Notes under the pieces: generated by a model
Databases searched by the model: none
What the model saw: the letters and a program-made list of their open reading frames with translations, nothing else
What the model was told of the DNA's origin: nothing
Assembly: GCF_000317615.1 (NCBI RefSeq)
Contig: NC_019780.1
Coordinates: forward strand, 992,001 to 1,056,000
Direction of reading: 5' to 3'
Source: Dactylococcopsis salina PCC 8305
Lineage (GTDB): Bacteria; Cyanobacteriota; Cyanobacteriia; Cyanobacteriales; Rubidibacteraceae
DNA: 64,000 nucleotides
Part shown: one piece after another, positions 1 through 9,160 of the stretch
Layout of the letters: each line of letters starts with the position of its first letter
Position numbering within the stretch: the stretch's first letter is position 1
Made by a program: the position numbers and the translations under genes

Positions 1-23
1 GGGGGCGACTTCCCCCCAGAATT

Positions 24-182
24 GGCAGGGCTGTTTCATTCTCGGGGTCAAAATTGAATGCGATCGCCTGAACCCCTTATTGTACGTTCGATCGAACGCT
101 TTTTCTTAAGAAAAAAGCCGTGAAACCCCTGCTATTCCTAACATCTGGAACAAGCAAAAAAATAGAATGAAACAGCCCTGCC
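24..182. repeat. Element bounded by 19-bp perfect inverted repeats
   Basis: Bases 24-42 and 164-182 are exact reverse complements (GGCAGGGCTGTTTCATTCT at the left). The interior holds the palindrome CGTTCGATCGAACG and a near-palindrome around CTTAAG. The outer flanks carry the common CCCCCAGAATTGGGG hairpin repeat. There is no coding sequence. It may be a small non-autonomous element or a strong RNA hairpin; a target duplication is not clear because the window starts just upstream. The rest of 183-371 holds a second copy of the G-rich hairpin and no gene. Confidence 0.55.
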
Positions 183-371
183 CAGAATTGGGGAGTCAGG
201 GGGGCGATTTTCCCCCAGAATTGGGGGTCAGGGGGGGCTAGTGCGATCGCGAAAAATGTTAATTTTCGTCTCAATCTTGTTTTTTTGTCAAGTTTCTGTT
301 AATCTTATTTTGATAGTTTGAGATATATCAAGCATTACCAGTAGCCATTTATTTTCTCTTTCGGAGCAGAC

Positions 372-1084
372 ATGACTCAAATCACACAAAAACTGCTAAA
401 AATCGGGGGGGTAGCCTCTCTGCTCTCTTAGTCTTTACTGGTGCTGAATCTGCGAGCGCAATTGTTATCAATGTCGGAACGTTTGATGTCGGACCGATTA
501 CATCCCTTGATCCAGATAGCCCTGAAACTGCTGCTGGCTTCCAGTCGGGTGAAAATGTTTTATTGGACTTTACTTTTGATAATAGTGTGTCCGACGTCCG
601 TTCTGCAGGCACTGGTGAAGCTCTTTATGAATATCCTAATGGAGTTATCACTTTAACAGGATTAACATCAGGAGCAAGCATTGATTACTCAGGTGGAATT
701 GAGCTTAATTTTCCAGACAATGAGGAGATGGACATTGATAGTACCCTTTTTTTCCCAGATGCTAGCAACTCTCCTATTTTAGGAAACAATATTAATTTTG
801 ATACTCTAGGAACTCCCTTTTTCAGTGATGTTGATAACTTAGCACTGTCTTTATCAGAATTGCAAGCAAGCTCCTTCAACAATCAAAGTGGAGCTGGTGG
901 AGGTACTGCATTTTTCGATCCCTCCGCCATGTTTAATTCTGAAACAGGAATGAGATTTGGTCCCGTTCCTGCAGATAATCTGGTTGCTGAACCCGTTCCC
1001 TTTGAAGCAGAAGGGACAATGGGGTTAGCTGCGTTAGGTGGCTTCTTCTGGTACAGAAAGCGCAAGCAAGCGAAAAACAATTAA
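372..1084 (+). pseudogene. PEP-CTERM-type exoprotein gene, frameshifted in its signal peptide
   Basis: Translation from ATG 372 reads MTQITQKLLKIGGVASLLS and then stops at 429-431. One extra G in the seven-G run at 405-411 would continue the frame as a normal signal peptide (hydrophobic LSALLVFTG, then a small-residue stretch ASAI). That frame runs uninterrupted through about 200 residues to the stop at 1084. The C-terminus has the layout of a cyanobacterial PEP-CTERM-type sorting tail: a PFEAEGT motif, a short hydrophobic helix (MGLAALGGFFWY) and a basic end (RKRKQAKNN). Such proteins are exported and processed by an exosortase. The rest of the protein is acidic and of unknown function. A TTG at 563 could start only a fragment without a signal peptide. 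The gene may be dead, phase-variable at the G tract, or affected by a base-calling error. Confidence 0.75.
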
Positions 1085-1130
1085 GAATGAATCATTAATG
1101 ATTATTTAATGGACTGGGGATGACAAAACG

Positions 1131-1643
1131 TCAATTGATGACCATTCGGGCTGCTTTGTTCACAGCGTCTCTGATTTGACGATTTCGTTTTTCAGTGATT
1201 TTAGATAACTCAAAATTCCAATAACCTTGAGGCTTTCCTTCTTTCAAGGAAGAGACTCGACGATTATAGTTTTGATTTAGAGATTTTACTTTTCTTCCAT
1301 CAATAATGAAAGACTCACCGAGAGTGGAAACACAAGTTAACCAGTTATCAATACCAGGATCAATTCCTAAGGCTTCTTCTGAGTTAACCATCTTCTTGAC
1401 TTCTGGTGTTTCATAAACCCACTCTAGATAAAACTCTTGGTTTCGAGGCAGAATCCTAAGTTCTTTAATCTGCTTAAAGTCTAAGTTAGAAGGAAAGGGA
1501 AGGAAAATTTCTTTTTTACCTAAGTGAGATTTGGCAGTTTTACCAAGAGGTACTCTTACGTGATTATCTTTCAATCTAAGTGCTTGTTTCGGATAAGTAG
1601 CAACCGCTAAACCACCTTTCTCTCGATAGGTTTCGTCATTCAT
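1131..1643 (-). pseudogene. tnpB: Truncated TnpB (IS200/IS605-type RNA-guided nuclease) relic
   Basis: The 170-residue product contains the middle of a TnpB protein, including the RuvC-I motif LGIDPGIDNWLTC with the first catalytic Asp. The N-terminal domain of about 100 residues is missing. The C-terminus ends at AARMVIN, before the RuvC-II Glu, the zinc ribbon and RuvC-III, so it cannot be an active nuclease. A perfect 10-bp stem hairpin (CCCTCGATTT, loop C, AAATCGAGGG) lies at 1644-1664, directly upstream of the ATG. It could be a leftover element end, since IS200/IS605 ends form hairpins rather than inverted repeats. No tnpA is nearby. Bases 1665-1888 hold no gene that I can see. Confidence 0.8.
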
Positions 1644-1888
1644 CCCTCGATTTCAAATCGAGGGCTTTCTGGCTGAGTTACTGTAAAAACTCTTCTCGTG
1701 CGATTGCAATTTCTCCTCATCAAATCAGCGCGATCGATTGGAATTGTGTACCTTAGAAACGATCGAACCGATCCCCGAACATTTAGAATATAAGGATCAA
1801 AAGTAGCCTAGCACACCTTCTTAAACACCGAAAAACCATGATCAATTTCTCCCCTTAGTGAAGAGGAGAATCAATGTTAAAAATTTGT

Positions 1889-2239
1889 TTAACTATCTAA
1901 ACTGTGATCCATACGAGTTTCTAACTCCATGCGTTGTTCCATTTGACGCAAGAAATAGCCAGTCATCATTGCAGAAGCTAACATATTAGAAAGATGATCT
2001 TGATCAGTGGTGACTTGAACTTGGAATTGTTCCGAAGGCAAAACTCCTACTAACCCTTGCACATTCTGTGAGACAATTTGTTTAGCATCGGGGCTGATGG
2101 AGCGAGCGATTTCTGCTAAAACATCAGGATTTTGCTGTTGTAAGTATTGCAACAATGAGTTATCCGATTGTTCCTCACCAGATGCAGATGATTGATTTTG
2201 GTTCGCGTCAGAATTGAAGAAATTAGGGTCAAATACCAT
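1889..2239 (-). CDS. DUF760 family protein
   Basis: This small acidic protein of about 116 residues begins MVFDPNFFNSDANQNQ and matches the DUF760 family of cyanobacteria and plastids, whose function is unknown. A Gln/Ser-rich linker is followed by a helical domain (LLQYLQQQNPDVLAEIARSI, then VVGVLPSEQF-like and LASAMMTGYFLRQMEQRMELE). The frame is open further upstream to 2317, but that start would overlap the divergent obgE start. The internal Met at 2239 matches the usual family beginning, so I prefer it. The gap of about 75 bp to obgE must hold both divergent promoters. Confidence 0.8.
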   Translation of the reverse strand: MVFDPNFFNSDANQNQSSASGEEQSDNSLLQYLQQQNPDVLAEIARSISPDAKQIVSQNVQGLVGVLPSEQFQVQVTTDQDHLSNMLASAMMTGYFLRQMEQRMELETRMDHSLDS

Positions 2240-2315
2240 CAGTAAATTATTGTAGAGTTTAAGACCTGCTATTAAATAGTTTAAACCATGATGGAGTTTC
2301 TCTCCACTAAAAACC

Positions 2316-3323
2316 ATGCAGTTTATTGATCAAACAGAAATTCAAGTTATCGCTGGTAAGGGAGGAGACGGTATGGTCGCCTTCCGACGGGAGAAATATG
2401 TGCCAGCAGGCGGCCCATCGGGGGGAAACGGCGGTAAAGGAGGGTCGATTATTTTAGAAGCGGATGAGAACTTGCAAACTCTCCTTGACTTTAAGCATCA
2501 GCATTGCTTCAACGCCGAAGATGGCAAAAAGGGAGGACCGAAAAATAAAACGGGGGCAAATGGGCGCGATCGCGTCTTACTTGTCCCTTGTGGCACAATC
2601 GTTTATGATTTAGAAACGGAAGAACCGATCGGTGATTTAACCCAGCACCAGCAACGATTATGTGTCGCCAAAGGCGGAAAAGGAGGATTAGGGAACGCTC
2701 ATTTTCTCAGCAACCGTAACCGCGCCCCTGAAAATGCACTCCCTGGGCTTCCTGGGGAAGAACGGCGCTTGCGATTGGAATTGAAACTCTTAGCAGAAGT
2801 GGGAATTATTGGCTTACCGAATGCGGGAAAATCGACTTTAATCTCGGCGATTTCTTCTGCGCGTCCAAAAATTGCGGATTATCCCTTTACGACGCTGATT
2901 CCTAATTTAGGAATTGTTCGCAAACCCACAGGCGATGGAACGGTTTTCGCCGATATTCCTGGGTTGATTGCGGGAGCGCATCAGGGAGTCGGGTTAGGAC
3001 ATGAATTTTTGCGTCATATTGAACGCACTAAAATTTTACTTCATCTCATTGACTTAAATGCAGATGACCCGATCGCTGACTATAAAACGATTCAGGAAGA
3101 ATTACGAGCTTATAAACCGAGTTTGGCTCAACGACAGCAAATTTTAGTTCTCAATAAAGTCGATGCCGTGGAAACAGAGAGACAGGAGGAAGTAAAACAA
3201 CAATTTTCCTCTCTACTCAATGCTCCCATTTTATCGATTTCTGCTGTTACTCGATCGGGGTTAGACGAACTTTTAAATCGGGTTTGGGAGGTTTTGGAAG
3301 AATCAGTGACCAGTGACCAGTGA
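2316..3323 (+). CDS. obgE: Obg family GTPase (ribosome assembly)
   Basis: The 335-residue protein has the standard Obg layout. The N-terminal glycine-rich Obg fold spans about residues 1-158 ([28 protein letters not shown]). The GTPase domain follows, with G1 [10 protein letters not shown]3 [16 protein letters not shown] and G4 NKVD. It binds the large ribosomal subunit and couples its maturation to GTP levels and stress. The protein ends VTSDQ: the last codons and the stop are made of CAGTGAC heptamers that continue past the gene, so the natural C-terminus seems to have been recut by repeat expansion. There is no extra C-terminal domain, which is common outside Firmicutes. Confidence 0.97.
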   Translation: MQFIDQTEIQVIAGKGGDGMVAFRREKYVPAGGPSGGNGGKGGSIILEADENLQTLLDFKHQHCFNAEDGKKGGPKNKTGANGRDRVLLVPCGTIVYDLETEEPIGDLTQHQQRLCVAKGGKGGLGNAHFLSNRNRAPENALPGLPGEERRLRLELKLLAEVGIIGLPNAGKSTLISAISSARPKIADYPFTTLIPNLGIVRKPTGDGTVFADIPGLIAGAHQGVGLGHEFLRHIERTKILLHLIDLNADDPIADYKTIQEELRAYKPSLAQRQQILVLNKVDAVETERQEEVKQQFSSLLNAPILSISAVTRSGLDELLNRVWEVLEESVTSDQ

Positions 3324-3336
3324 CCAGTGACCAGTC

Positions 3337-3921
3337 ATTAAGAAACGAGTAGAGAGAAAAGAGAAAAATAGGCATATTAAGAAACGAGTAGAGAGAAAAG
3401 AGAAAAATAGGCATATTAAGAAACGAGTAGAGAGAAAAGAGAAAAATAGGCATATTAAGAAACGAGTAGAGAGAAAAGAGAAAAATAGGCACATTAAGAA
3501 ACGAGTAGAGAGAAAAGAGAAAAATAGGCACATTAAGAAACGAGTAGAGAGAAAAGAGAAAAATAGGCACATTAAGAAACGAGTAGAGAGAAAAGAGAAA
3601 AATAGGCACATTAAGAAACGAGTAGAGAGAAAAGAGAAAAATAGGCACATTAAGAAACGAGTAGAGAGAAAAGAGAAAAATAGGCACATTAAGAAACGAG
3701 TAGAGAGAAAAGAGAAAAATAGGCACATTAAGAAACGAGTAGAGAGAAAAGAGAAAAATAGGCACATTAAGAAACGAGTAGAGAGAAAAGAGAAAAATAG
3801 GCACATTAAGAAACGAGTAGAGAGAAAAGAGAAAAATAGGCACATTAAGAAACGAGTAGAGAGAAAAGAGAAAAATAGGCACATTAAGAAACGAGTAGAG
3901 AGAAAAGAGAAAAATAGGCAT
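3337..3921. repeat. 39-bp tandem repeat, 15 exact-length copies
   Basis: The unit ATTAAGAAACGAGTAGAGAG plus AAAAGAGAAAAATAGGCAY is repeated 15 times over exactly 585 bp. The first three units end in T and the middle ones in C, so the array has a direction and a history of local duplication. Because 39 is divisible by three, every minus-strand frame is open and yields spurious 13-residue repeat proteins. No ribosome binding site or plausible protein supports coding. It follows the CAGTGAC heptamers at the end of obgE. Confidence 0.95.
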
Positions 3922-3926
3922 TTAAA

Positions 3927-4250
3927 CTCACTTCTCACTTCTCACTTCTCACTTCTCACTTCTCACTTCTCACTTCTCACTTCTCACTTCTCACTTCTCA
4001 CTTCTCACTTCTCACTTCTCACTTCTCACTTCTCACTTCTCACTTCTCACTTCTCACTTCTCACTTCTCACTTCTCACTTCTCACTTCTCACTTCTCACT
4101 TCTCACTTCTCACTTCTCACTTCTCACTTCTCACTTCTCACTTCTCACTTCTCACTTCTCACTTCTCACTTCTCACTTCTCACTTCTCACTTCTCACTTC
4201 TCACTTCTCACTTCTCACTTCTCACTTCTCACTTCTCACTTCTCACTTCT
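3927..4250. repeat. Heptamer (CACTTCT)n array, about 46 copies
   Basis: An almost pure run of the 7-bp unit CACTTCT extends for 324 bp. It is followed by CAATGAC heptamers at about 4259-4285. This is the short tandemly repeated repetitive (STRR) class known from cyanobacteria. One strand is pyrimidine-only except for a single A per unit. With the preceding 39-bp array it fills the entire obgE-to-efflux-pump gap. Confidence 0.95.
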
Positions 4251-4292
4251 TGATTCCCAGTGACCAATGACCAATGACCAATGACTGATTGG

Positions 4293-4352
4293 TGTTGGGT
4301 TTCGTGTACAGACGTTCCATGGAACGTCTCTACCCAACCTACGACTACTGGC
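4293..4352. repeat. GTTGGGT...ACCCAAC repeat with GACGTTCCATGGAACGTC palindrome
   Basis: A perfect 18-bp palindrome centred on CCATGG occupies 4311-4328, inside a larger GTTGGGTTTCG...CTACCCAACCTACG inverted repeat. The same palindrome, extended to GAGACGTTCCATGGAACGTC plus TC, recurs at 7612-7633, 7649-7670, 17543-17564 (one mismatch) and 44115-44136, always between genes. Confidence 0.85.
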
Positions 4353-7300
4353 TTATTGAGTTTTACCATCATTATCGCTACTGGATGGGGTTAAGGTTTT
4401 AGTTGTAGAGATGGTGGCGGTTGTCATTTCACCTTTTTGACGCTGACGGCTACCAAACAACTGTTCTCCTAAAGCCTTAATGATGATATACAAAATGGGA
4501 ACGATAAACAAACTCAAAAATGTTGCCACGAACATTCCCCCAAATACGGCTGTTCCCAAAGATTGACGACTCGCAGAACCAGCGCCTGTGGCAATCACCA
4601 GAGGAAAGATACTACTTAACGTTGAAATCGCTGTCATAATAATGGGACGGAGACGTTTTTGCGCCGCTACCGCCGCACTTTGTGTAATCGTTAACCCTAA
4701 CTCTCGTAACTGGTTCGCAAACTCCACAATTAAAATCGAGTTTTTACTCGCTAACCCAATGAGCATCACTAACCCAATTTGCGTATAAATATCATTGTTT
4801 AAGCCTCGCAGCGATTGCGCGGTTAATGCTCCCAAAATTGCTAAAGGAACAGAAAGCATAATGATCAAGGGGTCAATATAGGTTTCGTATTGTGCGGCTA
4901 AGACGAGGAACACAAACACTAATCCTAGTGCAAAAATTAAGGGAGCTTGTCCTCCTGATTCAATTTGCTCTAACGACGTTCCCGACCATTCGTAACCTAA
5001 ACCGGGGGCTAAGGTTTGCGCTGCGACTGCTTCCATCGCCGCGAGTGCTTCTCCAGAGCTAGAAGTGGGAGCCGGTTCGCCATTAATTTCAATGGAACGG
5101 AAACCGTTATAATGATTGATGCTTTGCGCTCCGATGGTTTCACTGATGCTAATCAAGTTACTCAAGGGAATCATTTGATCAGTGTTTGAACGGACATAAA
5201 GCTGATTAATTTCTTCTGGGTTATCCCGAAACTCCCCATCGGCTTGAACATAAACGCGATAGTTGCGACGACTCATCGTAAAGTCATTGACATAACGAGA
5301 ACCAAAGTAGGTTTGAAGGGTGCTGAAAATATCGTTAATAGTTACTTGCAATGCTTTCGCTCGATCGCGATCGACATCTAATTCTAAAATGGGAGTATTC
5401 GCCGCAAACCGACTAAACGCTGCTGCAATTTCAGGACGTTGATTTGCCGCACCTAATAGAGGTCCCATTGCTTGCACAAACTGATTAATATCTAGATTAC
5501 CGCGACGGTCTTGTAATTGGAATTGAAACCCACCGAAAGAACCTAAACCGCGAATCGGAGGCGGACTCACAGGGAAGACATTCGCTTCAGGAATGCTCAT
5601 TAAGCGACCGCGTACCTGATTTAAAATTGCTCCTACTGACTGAGAAGGATTGGTTCGTTCTGACCAAGGAATCAAAGGCGTAAAAATCACACCTTGGTTC
5701 GGTGTATTCCCGCCAAAGGCAAACCCACCAACGGCAAAAGTAGCGCGAACTTCAGGAATATCTAAATAATACTCTTCAATCTCTCTCATCACATCGCTGG
5801 TATATCCCAAAGAAGCCCCTTCCGGTCCCTGCACGATCGTAATAAAATAGCCTTGGTCTTCTTGAGGAAGAAACGCTTGGGGAACTTGATTATAAACCCA
5901 TCCCGTCAACACTAATAACGCCACAAACCCTGCCAACATCAGTGTCTTAATTCGGATCAAGAAATTAATCAAACCGCGATAACTGCGCTCTAAACCAGAA
6001 AGGAAATTATTAAACCAACCGAAGACAATGGCAAAAACGCCACGACTGGGCATTTTTTGCCGCAATAACAGCCCAGAAAGCGTGGGGGTAAGAGTCAGGG
6101 CGTTAAAGGTAGAAACGGCAATAGCAAAGGCAATGGTGAGGGCAAATTGACGATATAAAGCCCCAGTGGTACCAGGAAAGAAAGCAACTGGAATAAATAC
6201 CGCCATTAAAACTAAAGAGGTGGCAATCACCGCTCCCGTGAGTTCCTGCATCGCGACCATTGCCGCTTGTCGGGGAGGATAAGCATCATCTTGAATTTTA
6301 CGGCTGATGTTTTCCACTACAATAATCGCATCATCCACCACCATCCCCGTAGCAAGGGTAATCCCAAACAGGGTCAAGCTATTGATGGAAAAGCCAAATA
6401 GTTTAATAAAGGCAAACGTTCCAATTAAGGAAACGGGAATCGTAATCGCTGGAATCAATGTTGTGCGCCAATCTTGGAGAAAGACAAAAATCACTAATAC
6501 CACCAAAACCACCGCTTGTAACAGGGTTTGGATAACACTAATCATAGATTGTTGCACAAAGTCGGTGGTATCAAATCCGATGTCGTACTGCATTCCAGGG
6601 GGGAAATCTTGGGAAAGCTCTTTCATGCGCTCTTTTACCCCTTGTGCCACATCCAGCGCGTTACTGCCTGGACGTTGGTTAATCCCTAATCCCACTGCTT
6701 CGTTACCGCGAAACCGCAAGAAGGAACTATAATCTTGCGCTCCTAATTCCGCTCTTCCTACGTCTTTGAGTTTGATTAAAGTGCCGTCATTCTCGCTGGC
6801 AATAATGAGGTCTTCAAATTCGGAAGTGGTTTCTAAACGGGTATCGGCTCGTAAACTAATCTGATATCGTTGATCTCCAGGAACGGGGGGTTGTCCCACT
6901 TGTCCCGCACCTACTTGAATATTTTGTTCTTGTAGGGCATCGACCACATCTTGAGCGGTTAAGTTACGGGAAGCGAGACGATTGGGATCAAGCCAAATTC
7001 GCATGGCGTATTTTCGTTCCCCAAAAATCGTTACACTCCCGACTCCTTCCACTCGTTCTAAGGCATCAACGAGATACAAGTCCGCATAGTTACTTAGAAA
7101 GATGTTGTCATATTCTCCGTTTTCGGTAAAGAGTCCAAATCCCATCAAAATGGTGTTTGATTCTTTACTGACTTGTACCCCGTTACGGATGACTGGTTGC
7201 GGAAGGGAGGGTTCGGCTTGAGAAACACGGTTTTGGACATCGACGGCGGCAATGTCCTGATTTCGATCGGCTTCAAAGGTGACAGTAATGGAACTGACCC

Positions 7301-7559
7301 CACTGTTGGTGCTACTGGAGGTCATGTAACGCATTCCATCAATGCCGTTAATTTCCCGCTCTAAAACGGTGGTTACGGTTTCTTCTACGGTTTTGGCATC
7401 AGCACCAGTATAGTTGGCTCGAACACTGACTTGTTTGGGGCTAATATCTGGATATTGCGCGATCGGCAGGGTGGGAATACTGATCGCTCCCACCAAGAGG
7501 ACGATAATCGCCGCTACGGTGGCAAAGACGGGACGCTTAATAAAGAAGTTTACAAACAT
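4353..7559 (-). CDS. RND (HAE1/AcrB-type) efflux pump, inner-membrane subunit
   Basis: The 1068-residue protein is a full-length AcrB-like hydrophobe/amphiphile exporter. It starts MFVNFFIKRPVFATVAAI and has two six-helix bundles separated by two large periplasmic loops. Helix 4 carries the proton-relay pair in GMVVDDAIIVVENISRKI. The porter and docking regions contain GPEGASLGYTSD, and the end has GLASKNSILIVEFANQLRE. It trades protons for drugs or detergents. The membrane-fusion gene lies directly upstream on the same strand with a 126-bp gap full of repeats. No TolC-type outer-membrane gene is in the window, so the pump must use one encoded elsewhere. Confidence 0.95.
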   Translation of the reverse strand: MFVNFFIKRPVFATVAAIIVLLVGAISIPTLPIAQYPDISPKQVSVRANYTGADAKTVEETVTTVLEREINGIDGMRYMTSSSTNSGVSSITVTFEADRNQDIAAVDVQNRVSQAEPSLPQPVIRNGVQVSKESNTILMGFGLFTENGEYDNIFLSNYADLYLVDALERVEGVGSVTIFGERKYAMRIWLDPNRLASRNLTAQDVVDALQEQNIQVGAGQVGQPPVPGDQRYQISLRADTRLETTSEFEDLIIASENDGTLIKLKDVGRAELGAQDYSSFLRFRGNEAVGLGINQRPGSNALDVAQGVKERMKELSQDFPPGMQYDIGFDTTDFVQQSMISVIQTLLQAVVLVVLVIFVFLQDWRTTLIPAITIPVSLIGTFAFIKLFGFSINSLTLFGITLATGMVVDDAIIVVENISRKIQDDAYPPRQAAMVAMQELTGAVIATSLVLMAVFIPVAFFPGTTGALYRQFALTIAFAIAVSTFNALTLTPTLSGLLLRQKMPSRGVFAIVFGWFNNFLSGLERSYRGLINFLIRIKTLMLAGFVALLVLTGWVYNQVPQAFLPQEDQGYFITIVQGPEGASLGYTSDVMREIEEYYLDIPEVRATFAVGGFAFGGNTPNQGVIFTPLIPWSERTNPSQSVGAILNQVRGRLMSIPEANVFPVSPPPIRGLGSFGGFQFQLQDRRGNLDINQFVQAMGPLLGAANQRPEIAAAFSRFAANTPILELDVDRDRAKALQVTINDIFSTLQTYFGSRYVNDFTMSRRNYRVYVQADGEFRDNPEEINQLYVRSNTDQMIPLSNLISISETIGAQSINHYNGFRSIEINGEPAPTSSSGEALAAMEAVAAQTLAPGLGYEWSGTSLEQIESGGQAPLIFALGLVFVFLVLAAQYETYIDPLIIMLSVPLAILGALTAQSLRGLNNDIYTQIGLVMLIGLASKNSILIVEFANQLRELGLTITQSAAVAAQKRLRPIIMTAISTLSSIFPLVIATGAGSASRQSLGTAVFGGMFVATFLSLFIVPILYIIIKALGEQLFGSRQRQKGEMTTATISTTKTLTPSSSDNDGKTQ

Positions 7560-7685
7560 TAATTTAGTTATTCGTTATTCGTTATTCGTTAACTTGGTAA
7601 CTGGTAACTGGGAGACGTTCCATGGAACGTCTCTACATTGGTCATTGGGAGACGTTCCATGGAACGTCTCTACATTGGTCACTGG
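7560..7685. repeat. Repeats between pump and adaptor genes
   Basis: It holds ATTCGTT heptamers, two perfect copies of the 22-bp palindrome around CCATGG (7612-7633 and 7649-7670) separated by CATTGG-type spacer, and CTGGTCA heptamers that reach into the end of the adaptor gene. On mRNA the palindromes could form strong hairpins between the two cistrons and so alter pump-to-adaptor stoichiometry (inference). Confidence 0.85.
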
Positions 7686-9008
7686 TCACTGGTCACTGTC
7701 TTCTTGAGGCATAATCGGTGCGCCGTCGGAAAGGTTGAGAATCCCAGAACTGATTAACCGATCGCCCGGTTCTAAACCAGATAGCACTTGATAACTATTG
7801 CCTTGAATTTCTCCCAGTTGTACCTGTCTTTGTCTGGCGACCAGTTGATCGGTTTCTTCTGATTGTTGGGCGACAAAGGCAAAGGTTTGTCCCCCTAAAC
7901 GGGAAACCGCAGTGGTTGGCATTAAGACCCCACTTTGTTTGTCCCAAATCACTCTTGCTCTTACCAATTGATCATCTTTGAGTTTGCCATTGCGGTTCGG
8001 TAACGTGGCTTTAGCAAGGACGGATTGCGCTCCCATATCCACTTGTGGCGCAATGAAACTAATTTGTCCAGTCAGCAATGGTTGATCGCTGTTGGGGTTA
8101 ATGATTTCTACGGTAAGCCCTTTTTGCAGTCGATCGGCTTGTTCGATCGGAACCCGCAAATTAACTTCTAAAACGTTGTTTTGACTAATTGCAGTGATCG
8201 CGTCTCCTGCTGCTAAATATTCCCCAAGTTCAATTTCAAAATCGCCAATTGTTCCACTAATTGGAGATAAAACGCGAGTATCTTGCAAGTCTTCTTCAAT
8301 GACTGCTACTTGCGCTTGCGCGCTTCTGAGGGCGGCTCTTTCCTCTTCTAAACGGGATTGAGCGGCTTCCACTTGCTTTTGTGCTGATTCCAGTTGCGAT
8401 CGAGCGGATTCAAGGTTACGCTGGGCGCGATCGAGTTCCTGTTCTGCTTGCGCTCCTTCTTCGACTAAAAATTTCGTCCGCCGATATTCTTCTTGTTGTA
8501 AGTTGATTTCTGCTCTGGCATCTTTCACCTCAGCTTCTCTGGATGCGAGTTCCGATCGAGCCGTCTGTACTGCCGATCGCGCTTCTTCCACATCCGCTTG
8601 AGCGCGGTCAACTTCGGCTTGACTTCGATCGGGGCTTAACTGCACAATGGGAGTCCCCACTTGCACGCGATCGCCCGATTCTACTAAAATTTGGCTCACC
8701 CGTCCCGCAGCTTCTGGTCGTAAGATCACTCGCTCTTTTGCTTCCAAGTTACCTACATATTGAGAACTGTTAACAAGAGTACGAGCTTGCAGTTCTTTGA
8801 GTTGTACTGGCGTTGCTTGTGATCCTCGTTGTTGGGCGGCTGCGGGAGGGGTGGGTTGAGAGGTGAATATCTGACGAGTTCCCCAAATTCCGCCACCGAC
8901 TATCACCATGATTCCCAAGAGCGCGATCGCTCCTTGATTCCACTTCCTCTGAGGTTGGGCGCTTTCGCGATCCGAGCTTTCTTTGTTTTCATCTGCCACT
9001 TGTGACAT
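7686..9008 (-). CDS. RND efflux periplasmic adaptor (membrane fusion protein)
   Basis: The 440-residue protein has one N-terminal anchor helix (GAIALLGIMVIVGGGIWG, about residues 27-45). A lipoyl/barrel-sandwich half follows (VGNLEAKERVILRPEAAGRV). A long Gln/Glu/Ala-rich coiled-coil hairpin spans about residues 120-250 and is unusually long. The second lipoyl half (LSPISGTIGDFEIELGEYL) and the beta-barrel domains come last. It links the RND pump to an outer-membrane channel. The end EDSDQ lies in CAGTGAC heptamers, as in obgE. It is the first gene of the operon and faces the PadR gene across a promoter region. Confidence 0.93.
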   Translation of the reverse strand: MSQVADENKESSDRESAQPQRKWNQGAIALLGIMVIVGGGIWGTRQIFTSQPTPPAAAQQRGSQATPVQLKELQARTLVNSSQYVGNLEAKERVILRPEAAGRVSQILVESGDRVQVGTPIVQLSPDRSQAEVDRAQADVEEARSAVQTARSELASREAEVKDARAEINLQQEEYRRTKFLVEEGAQAEQELDRAQRNLESARSQLESAQKQVEAAQSRLEEERAALRSAQAQVAVIEEDLQDTRVLSPISGTIGDFEIELGEYLAAGDAITAISQNNVLEVNLRVPIEQADRLQKGLTVEIINPNSDQPLLTGQISFIAPQVDMGAQSVLAKATLPNRNGKLKDDQLVRARVIWDKQSGVLMPTTAVSRLGGQTFAFVAQQSEETDQLVARQRQVQLGEIQGNSYQVLSGLEPGDRLISSGILNLSDGAPIMPQEDSDQ

Positions 9009-9160
9009 AATTCTTACTCACGCTGGTTTAATTGTTGTCTTTAACTTTAGATTGGTTGGTGCGTCTTGGCTTCTTTCCCAAGAAAGAGGGAGATCACTGC
9101 CTTGGTCTGAATGTTTAAATAAAAATAAAATTTCTTTTACTATAACAGACTGATATATCT
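9009..9160. promoter_or_regulatory. Divergent promoter region of the efflux operon and padR
   Basis: This 152-bp AT-rich spacer separates two divergent genes. The octamer palindrome GATATATC sits at 9152-9159, touching the padR ATG, where it could act as an auto-operator (inference). I see no consensus -35/-10 pair that I would defend. Confidence 0.4.

Noticed and set aside
3247..3938. Two long minus-strand repeat ORFs rich in Phe/Leu/Ser
   Set aside because: They are translations of the 39-bp tandem array, which is open in all minus frames because the unit length is divisible by three. There is no start context or family.
7173..7707. Plus-strand ORFs over the RND genes
   Set aside because: Antisense shadows of a well-supported 1068-residue transporter.
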